From assembly GCA_019422105.1 (NCBI GenBank), contig JAHZDZ010000015.1:1-21089 (forward strand): 21,089 nt of DNA, given 5' to 3'. Source of the DNA: Bacillota bacterium (GTDB lineage: Bacteria; Bacillota; Clostridia; Lachnospirales; Anaerotignaceae). A program made the translations under genes and the position numbers. The notes below the pieces were generated by a model that saw only the letters and a list, made by a program, of their open reading frames with translations, had not been told where the DNA came from and did no database searches. Below are positions 1-9,003 of this stretch, piece by piece; positions within the stretch are counted from its first letter, which is position 1; every line of letters starts with the position of its first letter.

Positions 1-143
1 TATTATACCATAAAAGCGGAGAAAGCAGGCTGCACAGAAACAATACTGCAAGCTTATTTGTAAGAGATTGTTTCGGGTACAGACTATTTGCGCAGCAAAT
101 GTACGAATAAACCGCAGGTTTATGAGTATCTCCGCTGAAATTT
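1..143 (+). repeat. Structured dispersed repeat, copy E1
   Basis: This is the first of four clear copies of a repeat also found at 15811-16008, 20822-20962 and 20979-21089. It begins with ATACCATAAAAGCGGAGA and ends with TCTCCGCTGAAATTTT, so GCGGAGA and TCTCCGC form a closing stem. Inside are three hairpins: GAAACAAT paired with ATTGTTTC, ATTTGC-GCA-GCAAAT, and AAACC-GCA-GGTTT. Read on the minus strand, the left edge is TGGTATAAT (positions 10 to 2), an extended -10-like sequence pointing off the window. No protein coding is evident here. The function is unknown. Confidence 0.75.
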
Positions 144-146
144 TTT

Positions 147-163
147 CAAAACCTTCGGTTTTG
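147..163. repeat. Perfect hairpin with TTC/GAA triloop next to repeat E1
   Basis: CAAAACC-TTC-GGTTTTG is a perfect 7-bp stem directly after the E1 repeat, followed by CTCAGTC. A related block, an AAAACTTAAGTTTT palindrome followed by ACTCAGTC, occurs at 8408-8429. It may be an extra module of the repeat family. The rest of 164-437 holds nothing I can support: only short, unconvincing open frames and AT-rich sequence. Confidence 0.4.
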
Positions 164-437
164 CTCAGTCGCTTTAGAATCACTCCCTGCCCGCTGTGTA
201 ATCTGGTAGAACCTTTTTTGCTTCACTTCGCTTTTTGACGGAAATCTATTGTTATTATACTTAAATAATATCACAATATAAAATGCTTTGTATACTAAAA
301 TGAAAGGTAAATTCCGCCCCCCGCTGTTTTTGTGACACAATCCTTTCCTTTTTTTAAATATTCCCATTCTTCCGGATTCCTATTAAGAGACTGTTTTCTT
401 ATGTATTCAAAGGATATGAGCTACAGGGCAGCTGTTT

Positions 438-480
438 GCAAAAAGAAAGAACCGTCATTGGCCTGTTGCGATGACGGTTC
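438..480 (-). terminator. Rho-independent terminator of the GNAT gene
   Basis: GAACCGTCAT (449-458) and ATGACGGTTC (471-480) form a perfect 10-bp stem with a 12-nt loop. On the minus strand the stem is followed by a T-rich tract (TTTCTTTTTGC). It lies about 25 nt beyond the stop of the acetyltransferase gene, as expected for its terminator. Confidence 0.85.
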
Positions 481-505
481 AAATGGTATTACTGCTTATT
501 ATGTA

Positions 506-1057
506 TTATTGTTTCGCTGAAGTAGAGCAGGCCATCAAATAATAATCATTCTGGTTGAACTGAAATGTTCCGGCCTCTGTCATTCGCCCTTTCCTTGTAT
601 GAGCGGCAATAGAGCGCTGGTTAATTTGATTGATAAAGGTGGCCATGATTGGATAGCGTTCTTTCATATTGGACAGAGATGCATAAAATACCTGTTCAAA
701 TAAACCCGTGCCCCGCACAGACTTATCAATGCAGATTGGCCCATATTGGTATGAGTTGTTAACTGTCAGAGTCTGTCCATCAAATGTGAATTTAGGCAAT
801 TGTTCAATCATGTAAGTAAAGAAAGGCCATTCTGACCAAAACTCCCAGGACGCTGCCATTGCAAAAGCAAGAACTTTTCCATTTTCCTTTGCGATTGTAA
901 CACCATTTTCTTTTGTAATAAGAGCCGCAAGCTGCTGCTCTGTCATATTCGTTGTTACAAATCCGTCTGATTTGTCCTCTACATAATTGACATGATTTGC
1001 TTTCAGCAAGGCAAGGATTCCCTGTACATCCTCTAGGGTTGCTTGTTGTACTATCAT
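506..1057 (-). CDS. GNAT-family N-acetyltransferase
   Basis: This 183-residue protein has the size and layout of a single-domain GCN5-related acetyltransferase, which moves an acetyl group from acetyl-CoA to an amine. It opens with MIVQQATLEDVQGILALL, the usual first strand and helix of the fold. The central ICIDKSVRGTGLFEQ matches the acetyl-CoA loop (R/Q-x-x-G-x-G/A) only partly, because the last small residue is Phe. The C-terminal NQRSIAAHTRKGRMTEAG resembles the usual N-x-x-x-x-x-x-Y/H-x-K-x-G-F region. There is no signal peptide or membrane segment, so it is probably cytosolic. The start is fixed by AAGGAGG 7 nt before the ATG. It stands alone, with its own terminator downstream and 265 bp without genes upstream. 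The substrate cannot be told from the sequence. Confidence 0.85.
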   Translation of the reverse strand: MIVQQATLEDVQGILALLKANHVNYVEDKSDGFVTTNMTEQQLAALITKENGVTIAKENGKVLAFAMAASWEFWSEWPFFTYMIEQLPKFTFDGQTLTVNNSYQYGPICIDKSVRGTGLFEQVFYASLSNMKERYPIMATFINQINQRSIAAHTRKGRMTEAGTFQFNQNDYYLMACSTSAKQ

Positions 1058-1322
1058 ATTGCTTCCTCCTTAATCGACTTTTACTTATGGTATGAGAACA
1101 TTGCAATAAATTTTACTTCCATAGCTATGAGCCACAGTATTTCTCAAATTCCCCATCCGTTTTCGAAATATGTTCCTTTCGTCTTTCCATTTATAGAATA
1201 CATATCACAATTTCATTCCGCTCTTAACAGTTTTTTCATTATTCCGTCAGAACGGTTAGGTATAGGTAATACTAGTTTACCAACATGGCATGCTAAGATC
1301 AGCAAATAGATGTCTAAAATGA

Positions 1323-2612
1323 TTACCGTTGTCCATATAAAGAGATTTCCTTCTGCTGCCTGGAATTATATTCCGCTGTCACTTCTGCTACACTGCTACC
1401 TTGACAGATCTGCTGACTCAATTCCCGCACTGTATCCCACACATTAAAATGTAACCTGAAGTCCTGATTTGGAATTTGACCGCCTCCGGCTACGCAGGAA
1501 ATAATAGGGCCCGATTGAGGAATATCCGGGGCCGTTGCATTTCGGGATGAAGAGATCCTTCCCAAGTTTTGTGCAAAGGCGTCAAGCGTATTTGTCTCTC
1601 CCAGGGCCTCCACAATGGTGATGGCCGCTTCCAGATGTTCTGAGCCCGGATTAACAGCAAGTCTCTGATCTGCACCCACAACACAGATAGAACCGTTTTC
1701 CAGTATTGGCAGAGGCGTCATTTCAATTTGAAAAGGATAACCCTCAAATGTTTTTCCACGGTAGATCGCACATATAAAAGCACATTTTTCTTCTCTGAAA
1801 AACTCCTTTTCTTCTTCGCTGGACGGAAGCGTACCGAGCGCCGCCTCCGAATCCATATATCCCTTGTCGATCATCATTTGAAGAAAGGAAAAGCCCTTTT
1901 CAATATACTCGCCAACCGCCGTTGTGCCCTCCGACAGTGCTGCCAGCTTTTGCTCTGTATTCTCTCCCTGGTAAATGTCATAAAGTCCTGCACACATGAC
2001 AGGAACTGTCAAGGCAAAGTCCTTATTCGCACCGTAGGGGAGAACTCCGTTATTTTTCAACGTCTCACATACATTCAGGAACTCTTTCAGATTTTTTGGC
2101 ACCTCCAGATTATATGTTTTCAGCATATCCACATTCCACACAAAGCCAAAACAGGTATAGGACAGAGGCAGAGAAAATACTTTCCCATTATAAGTGCTCT
2201 GGATCAGTGCGTCCTGTGACAGATTTTCCACGCACTTCAAATCGGACATATCATAAATATATCCCCTTTCATCAAACTCCAATACATCCTCCGCAGGAAT
2301 CAGATACAAATCGTCTGCGGTTCCGGAGGAAAGGCGCTTTAACAGAAGTTCTCGATAGGACAACCCTTCATCCGCATAAAAACTCGCAGAATCGCTGTAA
2401 AGAGCAATGTTTGTGTTTTCGTCCTGATTCAAAACCTTTTTGCAGTATTCATCAATTGCATCTGAAACCGTTTCATTCTGTGTAAAAATGGTTACCGGGG
2501 TTTCCGGTATACTCTCATCCAAGTATAACTCAGAAGCGGCATCTCCACAGCCGGACATTAACAATGCCGCGACGGTACCCGCCAAACAGCTTTTTACGAT
2601 TGACCTATTCAT
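1323..2612 (-). CDS. Extracellular solute-binding lipoprotein (family 1 type), orphan
   Basis: This is about 429 residues long. A short positive N-terminus and hydrophobic stretch end in the lipobox LLMSGCG, so it is predicted to be lipid-anchored on the outer face of the membrane after signal peptidase II cleavage. The rest has the look of a sugar-type family 1 solute-binding protein, for example SYTCFGFVWNVDMLKTYNLE and the following KNLKEFLNVCETLKNNG. The gene overlaps the stop of the upstream kinase gene as TGATG. Two adjacent ATG codons exist (2615 and 2612); the second is 7 nt from GGAGG and is preferred. No permease or ATPase gene is nearby. I infer that it presents a ligand to the co-transcribed membrane sensors rather than serving transport. 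No clear terminator was seen in 1058-1322. Confidence 0.85.
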   Translation of the reverse strand: MNRSIVKSCLAGTVAALLMSGCGDAASELYLDESIPETPVTIFTQNETVSDAIDEYCKKVLNQDENTNIALYSDSASFYADEGLSYRELLLKRLSSGTADDLYLIPAEDVLEFDERGYIYDMSDLKCVENLSQDALIQSTYNGKVFSLPLSYTCFGFVWNVDMLKTYNLEVPKNLKEFLNVCETLKNNGVLPYGANKDFALTVPVMCAGLYDIYQGENTEQKLAALSEGTTAVGEYIEKGFSFLQMMIDKGYMDSEAALGTLPSSEEEKEFFREEKCAFICAIYRGKTFEGYPFQIEMTPLPILENGSICVVGADQRLAVNPGSEHLEAAITIVEALGETNTLDAFAQNLGRISSSRNATAPDIPQSGPIISCVAGGGQIPNQDFRLHFNVWDTVRELSQQICQGSSVAEVTAEYNSRQQKEISLYGQR

Positions 2613-5524
2613 CATATATCCTCCGATTCGTTCGTGTCATTGAAAAACTGGCGAAGTGTGCCAAACAGCTTATTCAGCTCTAAAGGCTTTCCAATATGAG
2701 CATTCATTCCCGCGTCTATGCACCTTTGTATGTCCTCCTTGAAAACATCCGCTGTCATGGCAATTATCGGAATCGAGGCGGCATCAGACCTGCCCGAGTT
2801 TCGGATTGCTCTCGCAGCCTCAAACCCATTCATTTCAGGCATGTGAATATCCATGAGAATCGCCTTGTAATACCCCACACCATTGTTTAAATAGCGCTCA
2901 AGCGCCTCTTTTCCGTTCCTGGCACTGTCCACCACAGCACCGCTGCTTTCCAAAAGCTCCACTATAATCTCTCTGTTCAGTTCATTATCCTCCACAGCCA
3001 GGATACTCATTCCGTTCAAGAGTTCCGTAGCCTCCGGCTTCCGTTTGTCGGGTTCCTCTCTCTGCCCCTGCGTGAAGTTTTTCAATTGTTCCAAAAGATT
3101 GGTCTTAAAAATCGGTTTCGTCAGAAAACCGCTGATTCCCACTCTTTCTGCCTCTTCCTTTACACTTTCCCAATCCGATGATGACAGCAGAAGGACAGGT
3201 ATCTCGCCGCCCAGCCGCTCCCTGATTCTCTTTGCCGTCTCCAAGCCGTCCATACCGGGCATTCTCCAGTCAAGTATGATAATGCGGTAATCATCTTTTC
3301 TAATATGGGCATTCCAGACCTCTTCAATTGCCTCCTCACCGCTCAGGGCACACTTTACTTGCATACCGCTTTCCTGTAATATCAGGCTGATGCTTTCCAA
3401 TGCATCCTTATCATCATCCACAATGAGCACCGAGCAGCCTGCCAAATCGGGAAGAGTCTGCTGCTTTTGCACCGGAAGTTTCAGAGGAATTTCCACCGTA
3501 AAGCGGGATCCCTCCTGCTCTCTGCTCTCAACCGAAATACGTCCCCCCATTAAATCCACGATGCTCTTTGTGATTGCAAGTCCCAGGCCCGTTCCTGTTA
3601 CCTGGCTCATCCGACTATCCTCAGCCCTTTCAAAGGGCGTGAATATTCTCTTCAAAAACGCTGGACTCATGCCAATTCCATTGTCCTCCACCACAAACCT
3701 CATCTGTATCGTATCTGCATCTACCTGCATTTCCGTAATTTGCAGACTGATTTCGCCGCCTTCCTGCGTATATTTCACCGCATTTGAAAGAAGATTCAGC
3801 AGAATCTTTTGCAGGTGCAGCCCATCGCTGATAACTGTGTCGTGCTCCAATATCTGCGAATTCAACCGCATACTCTGGCCCTTTTTATTAATATCAGGCT
3901 TAATAAAAGTAATTAGATTTTCAATCAGGCTGGGCAAATGAACAGGTTCTTCCTTTAAATCAATTTTCCCGCTCTCGATTCGCGACATGTCCAAAACCTC
4001 ATTGATAAGCGCTAACAGGTGCTCCGAAGCCGCTGTAATTTTGTTCAGGCAGGATTCCACCTTATCCCGGTTATCCAGATTCTTTAAGGCAATGTTTGTC
4101 ATGCCTACAATACCATTCATCGGTGTCCTGATATCGTGGGACATGGAAGAAAAAAATGCGGTTCTGGCCCGATTGCTGTTTTGAGCCTGCGCAAGGGCAT
4201 CCGCCAACTGTTCACGCATATTGTGCTCACTGGTTGTTTCATGAAACACAGCGAGGTATTGGCCATAATCCGCTGGAATCATATGAACTGCAATCCAGCG
4301 CTTCACTTCGTTTGGACCGATTCCTACCATGGCCTCCCTGGTGATCTGCTCCTTCAGCGTACCGCCCAGGAAACTGCTTCTGGCGCTGTCCTCCTGCTTC
4401 ACACCACTGGCTTCAAATACCTGCTCCGGACTCTCCTGTACCTGCTGCGGAGTAATGCCCAAAAGCCCAGAAAGGTTGTCCGATACCAGCTCCACTCTCC
4501 TTTGGGCAGGCGTATAGAGCATAAACGCAAAATCTATATTGGCAGAAAGATTTCCAAACAGCTTCTCCCTGTATTCCTTTTGTTGAACATCTGCCTTCAT
4601 GGACTGCCTTCCCGCCAAAAGAGCAGCGACAGAAATCCCTCCAATTAAAAGCAGTGCAAACATCATACAAAGCATAGTAATGATGGGCGTTGCCTCCTGC
4701 TGAAGAACCGTTCGGGGAATTACTGTGATCAGATAACACCCCTGAGGCGCTTCTACCGGAAGGAAGCCCAAAAGGGATGCTTGTCCCCCATTCATAACGG
4801 CAAGCGTCCCGCTTTTCCCGTCTTCAATTACCCGGCGGAGTGTATCCTGTACAGCCGCATCATTGCCCTGCTTTGCAAGGTAACCGTAGATGTCTGCCGC
4901 CGCTGCGGTTCCCTTGGATTTGATAATAAAAGTACCGCCACTGTCCACCACATAGGCAGAACCTTCCCCGTTATGAAAGGTAAAAAGTGTGGGAAGATTA
5001 TAATCATTGATAATCCTGTCCGCATAGACTGCCCCCGTCTGTCTCCCTTCTGTCATGACAGGCATCTGATATGTAATCTGAATCCGGCCGCTTGGGCCGT
5101 GGTAAGGAACTGATACACCTTCCTTCCCCTCAGAAAACGCTGTCTCATCAAACAGAAAATCTGACACAAGAGTGGAAGCGCCTTCACTGTCAACTCCCTC
5201 TCCAGCCATATTGACATAAGAGAAGCGGAAGAAATCTGTAGAGTCAGCGTACTCCCGCAGTGTTGTCTCAATTGCTTCCTCCTTTTCCAAAGCAAGCAGA
5301 ACCGACAGTGTTGATAAAAGCTCCTGATCCAAGGTAATTTTATTGTTCAGCCCTTCGCTGATCATTCGGCTGGAGGTTAAAAGGTTCTGATTGGCGCTCT
5401 TATTCATTCTGCCGATAATCTGTACCAAAAAAAAGCTGGAGACAGACAGAGCAAGCGCAAAAATTCCCGCAGAGACAGCCAGTATGACAAGTGGTTTTGT
5501 TTTTGCTTTTATCTTTGCCCTCAT
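2612..5524 (-). CDS. Hybrid sensor histidine kinase with two receiver domains
   Basis: This 970-residue membrane phosphorelay protein has these domains in order: TM1 about 11-33; a large extracellular Cache-like sensor; TM2 about 300-322; a PAS-like region about 345-450; HisKA with FFSSMSHDIRTPMNG (phospho-acceptor His about 463); and HATPase_c with N box NLLSNAVKYT, DNGIGM and GTGLGLAI. Two receiver domains follow, with phospho-acceptor Asp about 752 (IIILDWRMPGMDG) and about 892 (AILMDIHMPEMNG). All catalytic motifs are intact. There is no C-terminal HPt domain, so the final acceptor must be encoded elsewhere. The start chosen is the ATG at 5524, 7 nt after GGAGG; the frame stays open upstream to a TTG at 5593, but that start lacks a good site. 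It lies 65 nt after the GGDEF-EAL gene and overlaps the lipoprotein gene, so the three form one operon. Confidence 0.93.
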   Translation of the reverse strand: MRAKIKAKTKPLVILAVSAGIFALALSVSSFFLVQIIGRMNKSANQNLLTSSRMISEGLNNKITLDQELLSTLSVLLALEKEEAIETTLREYADSTDFFRFSYVNMAGEGVDSEGASTLVSDFLFDETAFSEGKEGVSVPYHGPSGRIQITYQMPVMTEGRQTGAVYADRIINDYNLPTLFTFHNGEGSAYVVDSGGTFIIKSKGTAAAADIYGYLAKQGNDAAVQDTLRRVIEDGKSGTLAVMNGGQASLLGFLPVEAPQGCYLITVIPRTVLQQEATPIITMLCMMFALLLIGGISVAALLAGRQSMKADVQQKEYREKLFGNLSANIDFAFMLYTPAQRRVELVSDNLSGLLGITPQQVQESPEQVFEASGVKQEDSARSSFLGGTLKEQITREAMVGIGPNEVKRWIAVHMIPADYGQYLAVFHETTSEHNMREQLADALAQAQNSNRARTAFFSSMSHDIRTPMNGIVGMTNIALKNLDNRDKVESCLNKITAASEHLLALINEVLDMSRIESGKIDLKEEPVHLPSLIENLITFIKPDINKKGQSMRLNSQILEHDTVISDGLHLQKILLNLLSNAVKYTQEGGEISLQITEMQVDADTIQMRFVVEDNGIGMSPAFLKRIFTPFERAEDSRMSQVTGTGLGLAITKSIVDLMGGRISVESREQEGSRFTVEIPLKLPVQKQQTLPDLAGCSVLIVDDDKDALESISLILQESGMQVKCALSGEEAIEEVWNAHIRKDDYRIIILDWRMPGMDGLETAKRIRERLGGEIPVLLLSSSDWESVKEEAERVGISGFLTKPIFKTNLLEQLKNFTQGQREEPDKRKPEATELLNGMSILAVEDNELNREIIVELLESSGAVVDSARNGKEALERYLNNGVGYYKAILMDIHMPEMNGFEAARAIRNSGRSDAASIPIIAMTADVFKEDIQRCIDAGMNAHIGKPLELNKLFGTLRQFFNDTNESEDI

Positions 5525-5589
5525 GTAAGTACCTCCAAGTTTTTTATCTCCGATTGATTCGGGCTGTCCTGAAATATCCCGCCAATCCA

Positions 5590-8310
5590 TCAATTCATAT
5601 ATTTTTCTTTAAACGCTGCAATTGATATGGGTTTACTAAACAAAAAGCCCTGCACCGTTTTGACACCGTATTCCCTTAACATATCCAGTTGCCGCTTATC
5701 TTCTATGCCTTCTGCAATTAATTGAATGCCCATCTCATTACACATTTTTGTCATTGTCTCTATTATTACTTGCGCTCTTTTATTTGAGATAATATCCTTT
5801 ACAAAACTCTTGTCTATTTTCAATACATCAATTTTCACCAATGACAGCAGCGCTAAATTTGAGCTTTCTACGCCAAAATCATCCATTGCAACCCGAAATC
5901 CAGAATTTCTTATTTGATCTATTCTAGTTATCAACGTATTCAAATCTGTGAAAATAGCACCTTCTGTAATTTCTATTTCCAAATATTTTCTCTGCACACC
6001 ATATTTTTCGCTGATCGCTTCGATCCTTTTGATGAAGCTGTCATCCATAAAAGTGACCTTAGAAAAATTACTGGATATGGTGAAGGACGGGTTTCCCTGC
6101 TTCATCCAAACACTTAAGGTTTTGCATACTTCTTCAAATACATAGTAATCAATCTTACTGATAAGATACGTGTCTTCTAAAACTGGTATAAATTTGTCCG
6201 GCGTTATGATGGAACCATTTTCGTCCTGATAGCGAATCAAAGCTTCCGCGCCAACTATCCTGCAATCGTCCACATCTATCTTAGATTGTAAATATACCTG
6301 GAAACTGCTGTTCTTTATTTTCTTATTTAGCAAATCAGGATCAGCTAAAGATTTCATTACTTCATTGTTATGTCTGTATCGGCTGGAAGCATGATTTCCC
6401 TGATAAAATCTCTTTTTATCATCATACATTAATTCATCGGCATCTTTTATAATATCCTGAATAGAAGCGCCTTCTTTATTCCACTTACACCCTATCGCTA
6501 CCTGACATTGACTCTCTTCAAAAGCATTTTTTAATAACTGAACCTTATCATAAAAAAAATCCTCAGTGATATCCTGATAAATAATTACAAACTCATCACC
6601 GCCGATACGGTAACAGTGCTCTGAAAAAGTTGTATTTTTTATTATATCAGCGCATTTCCGGAGCAGTTTATCCCCGGCATCATGTCCAAGGGAGTCATTC
6701 ACCTCTTTCAATCCGTTAATATCTAAATAGATTACTCCTACAGAATCTGTACATCCTTTAAAATCAGATACATCCTGAATAAAACGATTTCTATTGTAAA
6801 AGGAAGTTAATTTATCTATTTGACTCATCTCAAACAGCATTTTTTCATTCTCATTTCTCTGCATTGCAAGAGAAAGAAAATACTGAATTGTCTGCATAAA
6901 AGGAACCGCTGCTTCTGCCATATCAACATCCTGATTGTCTAAGCCGATTGAGCCGTTTACTTTTCCGTTCTTCATTAAAGGAACCCATACAATATTTCGT
7001 ATTCCCTGCGGGTGCAGCAGCTCATATCCTGTAGGGAATGTATCCTTTAATTCTTCAACATTATTGATAATAATATTTTTTTGCTTTTCCAAATCGTCCA
7101 GCCATATTTTATAATCGCCAATCGGAATATTTTGCAAATTATCAATCTCCGGCTCAATGCCTTCCTTGCACCATTCAGCAATATTAGAATAATAATCCCC
7201 GTTAAACATAAATACATAGGAACGTTCTGCTGAAAACAGCGTTCCCATATATTCCAAAACCTTCGTGATGGCGATTTCGATATCGCGGTTATTATAAAGC
7301 TCCCTTACACACGCAAGGCGAATATCATCTCTTTCCAGCCTTTTCTTTAATTCATTTTTCTCATTGTTGGCCTCTGTGATATCAAAAGCAATTTCCATTC
7401 TCGCCGTACGTCCGTCCCATTCTATCAGTCGATCTTTCAATAGATAATGTTTTTTTATAAGCGGATTTGTATACTCCCAGGAATATGTTTCATTTGGTTT
7501 TAAAAGTTTGTTGGTGCAGAAAGGACACGGCTCTTCAAACCCCTGTATGACTTTATAGCATTTTAAACCTGACAGCTTGTCATCAATGTGAAATATTTTC
7601 TTTCCCGCTTCATTGACAAATAGAATTTCATATGTATCCATATCAGAAACATACATCAACTCTGATATTTCATTCATTGGCGCCATTAATTCCTGTGCTC
7701 TTTTTGATAACTGTTCGCTTTTTTTAATGTTTTCTTTTTCCGCTTCAATTAGTTTTTTTCGGCGGTTTTCCTGATATACAGTAAAAACAGAACAGCCAAA
7801 AGCCATTAGCGCAAAAATTAAGTTCAACATCAAAAGGGACTTTCTTGCATTTTGTAATGTCTGTTCCGTATATGCTTCCGCGGTAAATACAGTTTCATTT
7901 GCCAATTCAAAATAATCTTCACTCAGCTCATAAAGCAGCCGGCTAGAAGAAGTTTCTCTGTATTCATATATCTGCTTCTTGATATCTGCCCAGTCATTTT
8001 TCATCTCTGCTAATAGTGTCTGGAATTCGTCACTATCAAGCTTTATAAGATTTAGCTCTTCGCTTCCATTGGAAAGCCCTGATAAAATATTATCCAGATA
8101 ATGAATCAAATCATCGTCCTGTACATGATTCATTTCTTTTTTAATGAGTCTCTGCGTTGCCCCCCGAACAATACCGATGTGATTTATGACTCTTGCGCTC
8201 CCCTGTAAATGATCCGTTAAATCAAAGGACATATATGCTGTAAAAATAAGGGCTATGCAAAAAATAACCGGAACGATAATCCCGCCTAACTTAGATGCTA
8301 TTTTTCTCAT
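5590..8310 (-). CDS. Membrane PAS-GAF-GGDEF-EAL cyclic-di-GMP protein
   Basis: The protein has 906 residues. TM1 lies about 9-28, then a helical extracellular region, TM2 about 158-180, a coiled linker, a PAS domain containing the cysteine pattern CYKVIQGFEEPCPFC, a GAF-like domain about 340-490, GGDEF and EAL. The cyclase signature RIGGDEF (about 567-573) is intact, so c-di-GMP synthesis is plausible. The inhibitory I-site RxxD is absent: the equivalent residues are TFSE. The phosphodiesterase domain keeps the EAL glutamate (about 688), NFSK, EITEG, MDDFG, the KIDKSF lysine, IAEGIE and the QGFLFSKP end, so hydrolysis is also plausible. The start has GGGAGG about 8 nt upstream. It is the first gene of the operon with the hybrid kinase and the solute-binding lipoprotein. 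Which activity dominates cannot be read from sequence. Confidence 0.93.
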   Translation of the reverse strand: MRKIASKLGGIIVPVIFCIALIFTAYMSFDLTDHLQGSARVINHIGIVRGATQRLIKKEMNHVQDDDLIHYLDNILSGLSNGSEELNLIKLDSDEFQTLLAEMKNDWADIKKQIYEYRETSSSRLLYELSEDYFELANETVFTAEAYTEQTLQNARKSLLMLNLIFALMAFGCSVFTVYQENRRKKLIEAEKENIKKSEQLSKRAQELMAPMNEISELMYVSDMDTYEILFVNEAGKKIFHIDDKLSGLKCYKVIQGFEEPCPFCTNKLLKPNETYSWEYTNPLIKKHYLLKDRLIEWDGRTARMEIAFDITEANNEKNELKKRLERDDIRLACVRELYNNRDIEIAITKVLEYMGTLFSAERSYVFMFNGDYYSNIAEWCKEGIEPEIDNLQNIPIGDYKIWLDDLEKQKNIIINNVEELKDTFPTGYELLHPQGIRNIVWVPLMKNGKVNGSIGLDNQDVDMAEAAVPFMQTIQYFLSLAMQRNENEKMLFEMSQIDKLTSFYNRNRFIQDVSDFKGCTDSVGVIYLDINGLKEVNDSLGHDAGDKLLRKCADIIKNTTFSEHCYRIGGDEFVIIYQDITEDFFYDKVQLLKNAFEESQCQVAIGCKWNKEGASIQDIIKDADELMYDDKKRFYQGNHASSRYRHNNEVMKSLADPDLLNKKIKNSSFQVYLQSKIDVDDCRIVGAEALIRYQDENGSIITPDKFIPVLEDTYLISKIDYYVFEEVCKTLSVWMKQGNPSFTISSNFSKVTFMDDSFIKRIEAISEKYGVQRKYLEIEITEGAIFTDLNTLITRIDQIRNSGFRVAMDDFGVESSNLALLSLVKIDVLKIDKSFVKDIISNKRAQVIIETMTKMCNEMGIQLIAEGIEDKRQLDMLREYGVKTVQGFLFSKPISIAAFKEKYMN

Positions 8311-8376
8311 ATTATTGCCCTCCCTGTAGTATTGAAGTTGTCTGTATGCCTATTACGTCAAAAAAACCTTTATCAT

Positions 8377-8385
8377 ATTATATCA
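8377..8385 (-). promoter_or_regulatory. Candidate extended -10 promoter for the signalling operon
   Basis: On the minus strand this reads TGATATAAT, a perfect -10 hexamer with the TGN extension, about 67 nt before the ATG of the GGDEF-EAL gene. No good -35 hexamer sits at the expected spacing. A plausible but unproven start for the three-gene operon. Confidence 0.45.
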
Positions 8386-8570
8386 CAAATTAGAGCGGAA
8401 TTCCTCCAAAACTTAAGTTTTACTCAGTCATATTGCTTCTTGAATCCATAAAAAAACATTCCTTGCCTGCAAGCAGCCTAGCGCATTCTATTCTGGATTC
8501 CCTCCTCTTTTTCGCGGATATTATATCATAATTCAGTACACTTGTGTATATTTCATGCCGAAAAAGCTCG

Positions 8571-8642
8571 CATCTCTTTGCTGCCGCACCAGGGACACCT
8601 TCTTTGAAAAAAATACAATGCAGTATAATTTCACTTACTCAT
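8571..8642 (-). pseudogene. 5' remnant of a third zinc-ribbon membrane-protein copy
   Basis: The sequence at 8571-8681 matches 9261-9371 almost base for base (offset 690), including the ribosome binding region and the first 24 codons of the neighbouring gene. Codon 4 is TGA where the intact copy has TGG (Trp). After the codons for RRCPWCGSKE the similarity ends at 8571 and unrelated sequence follows. It is therefore a broken third member of the tandem array, closed by both a nonsense change and a truncation. The stretch 8311-8570 holds the operon promoter, a small palindrome at 8408-8421 and nothing else I recognise. Confidence 0.8.
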
Positions 8643-9003
8643 ATTTTACACTCTCCAAATTTATGTAACCTGACTAGTCAGTCAGGACCTGCCGTTCGCT
8701 ATCTGCCCTTCCCCAATTCTGATTCCATAATTATAGACATAAAATCTGTTTCCGTCTTCCAGAAGGCTGTCAGAAATCATACTGCTGATAAAGCCGAGCT
8801 TCACTGTTGATTTGCCGATTCCCCATTTTAATTCCTGTACTCTGACAAAAAATTCCCTGCTGTTGTAATCTCCATCCTCGTCGCAAAAACGAATGCACAA
8901 GGTTGCCCCCTTCATCAGCTTATAATTAGGCAAAAATAAACCTCCGTCCTTTAGCTTGTACCAGTTTATTTCGCAGTAAACGCCAGGAGACATATTTTCA
9001 AGC
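8571..9003. repeat. Tandem duplication unit, copy 1 (offset 690 bp)
   Basis: About 430 bp here matches 9261-9693 at an exact 690-bp offset with only a handful of substitutions. It covers the 5' start of one gene copy, the 40-bp spacer and the 3' half of the neighbouring gene. Beyond about 9003 the similarity between the two genes falls sharply. The unit contains the 12-bp palindrome CTGACTAGTCAG beside the stop codon. Confidence 0.85.

Noticed and set aside
1..143. Repeat copies as a CRISPR array
   Set aside because: The copies are about 140 bp long, far apart or directly adjacent, with no regular short repeats or unique spacers and no cas genes.
235..261. TTGACG and TATACT as a plus-strand promoter
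   Set aside because: The spacer is only 15 bp and no credible plus-strand gene follows.
146..367. 73-codon minus-strand frame as a small gene
   Set aside because: It has no convincing ribosome binding site, low-complexity basic composition and overlaps repeat-associated sequence.
1259..1277. GGTAA-TACTAGT-TTACC hairpin as terminator of the signalling operon
   Set aside because: The stem is only 5 bp and no T-tract follows on either strand.
8544..8810. Plus-strand frame, repeated at 9294-9500
   Set aside because: It is the reverse strand of the duplicated zinc-ribbon genes. Its duplication only reflects the tandem repeat.
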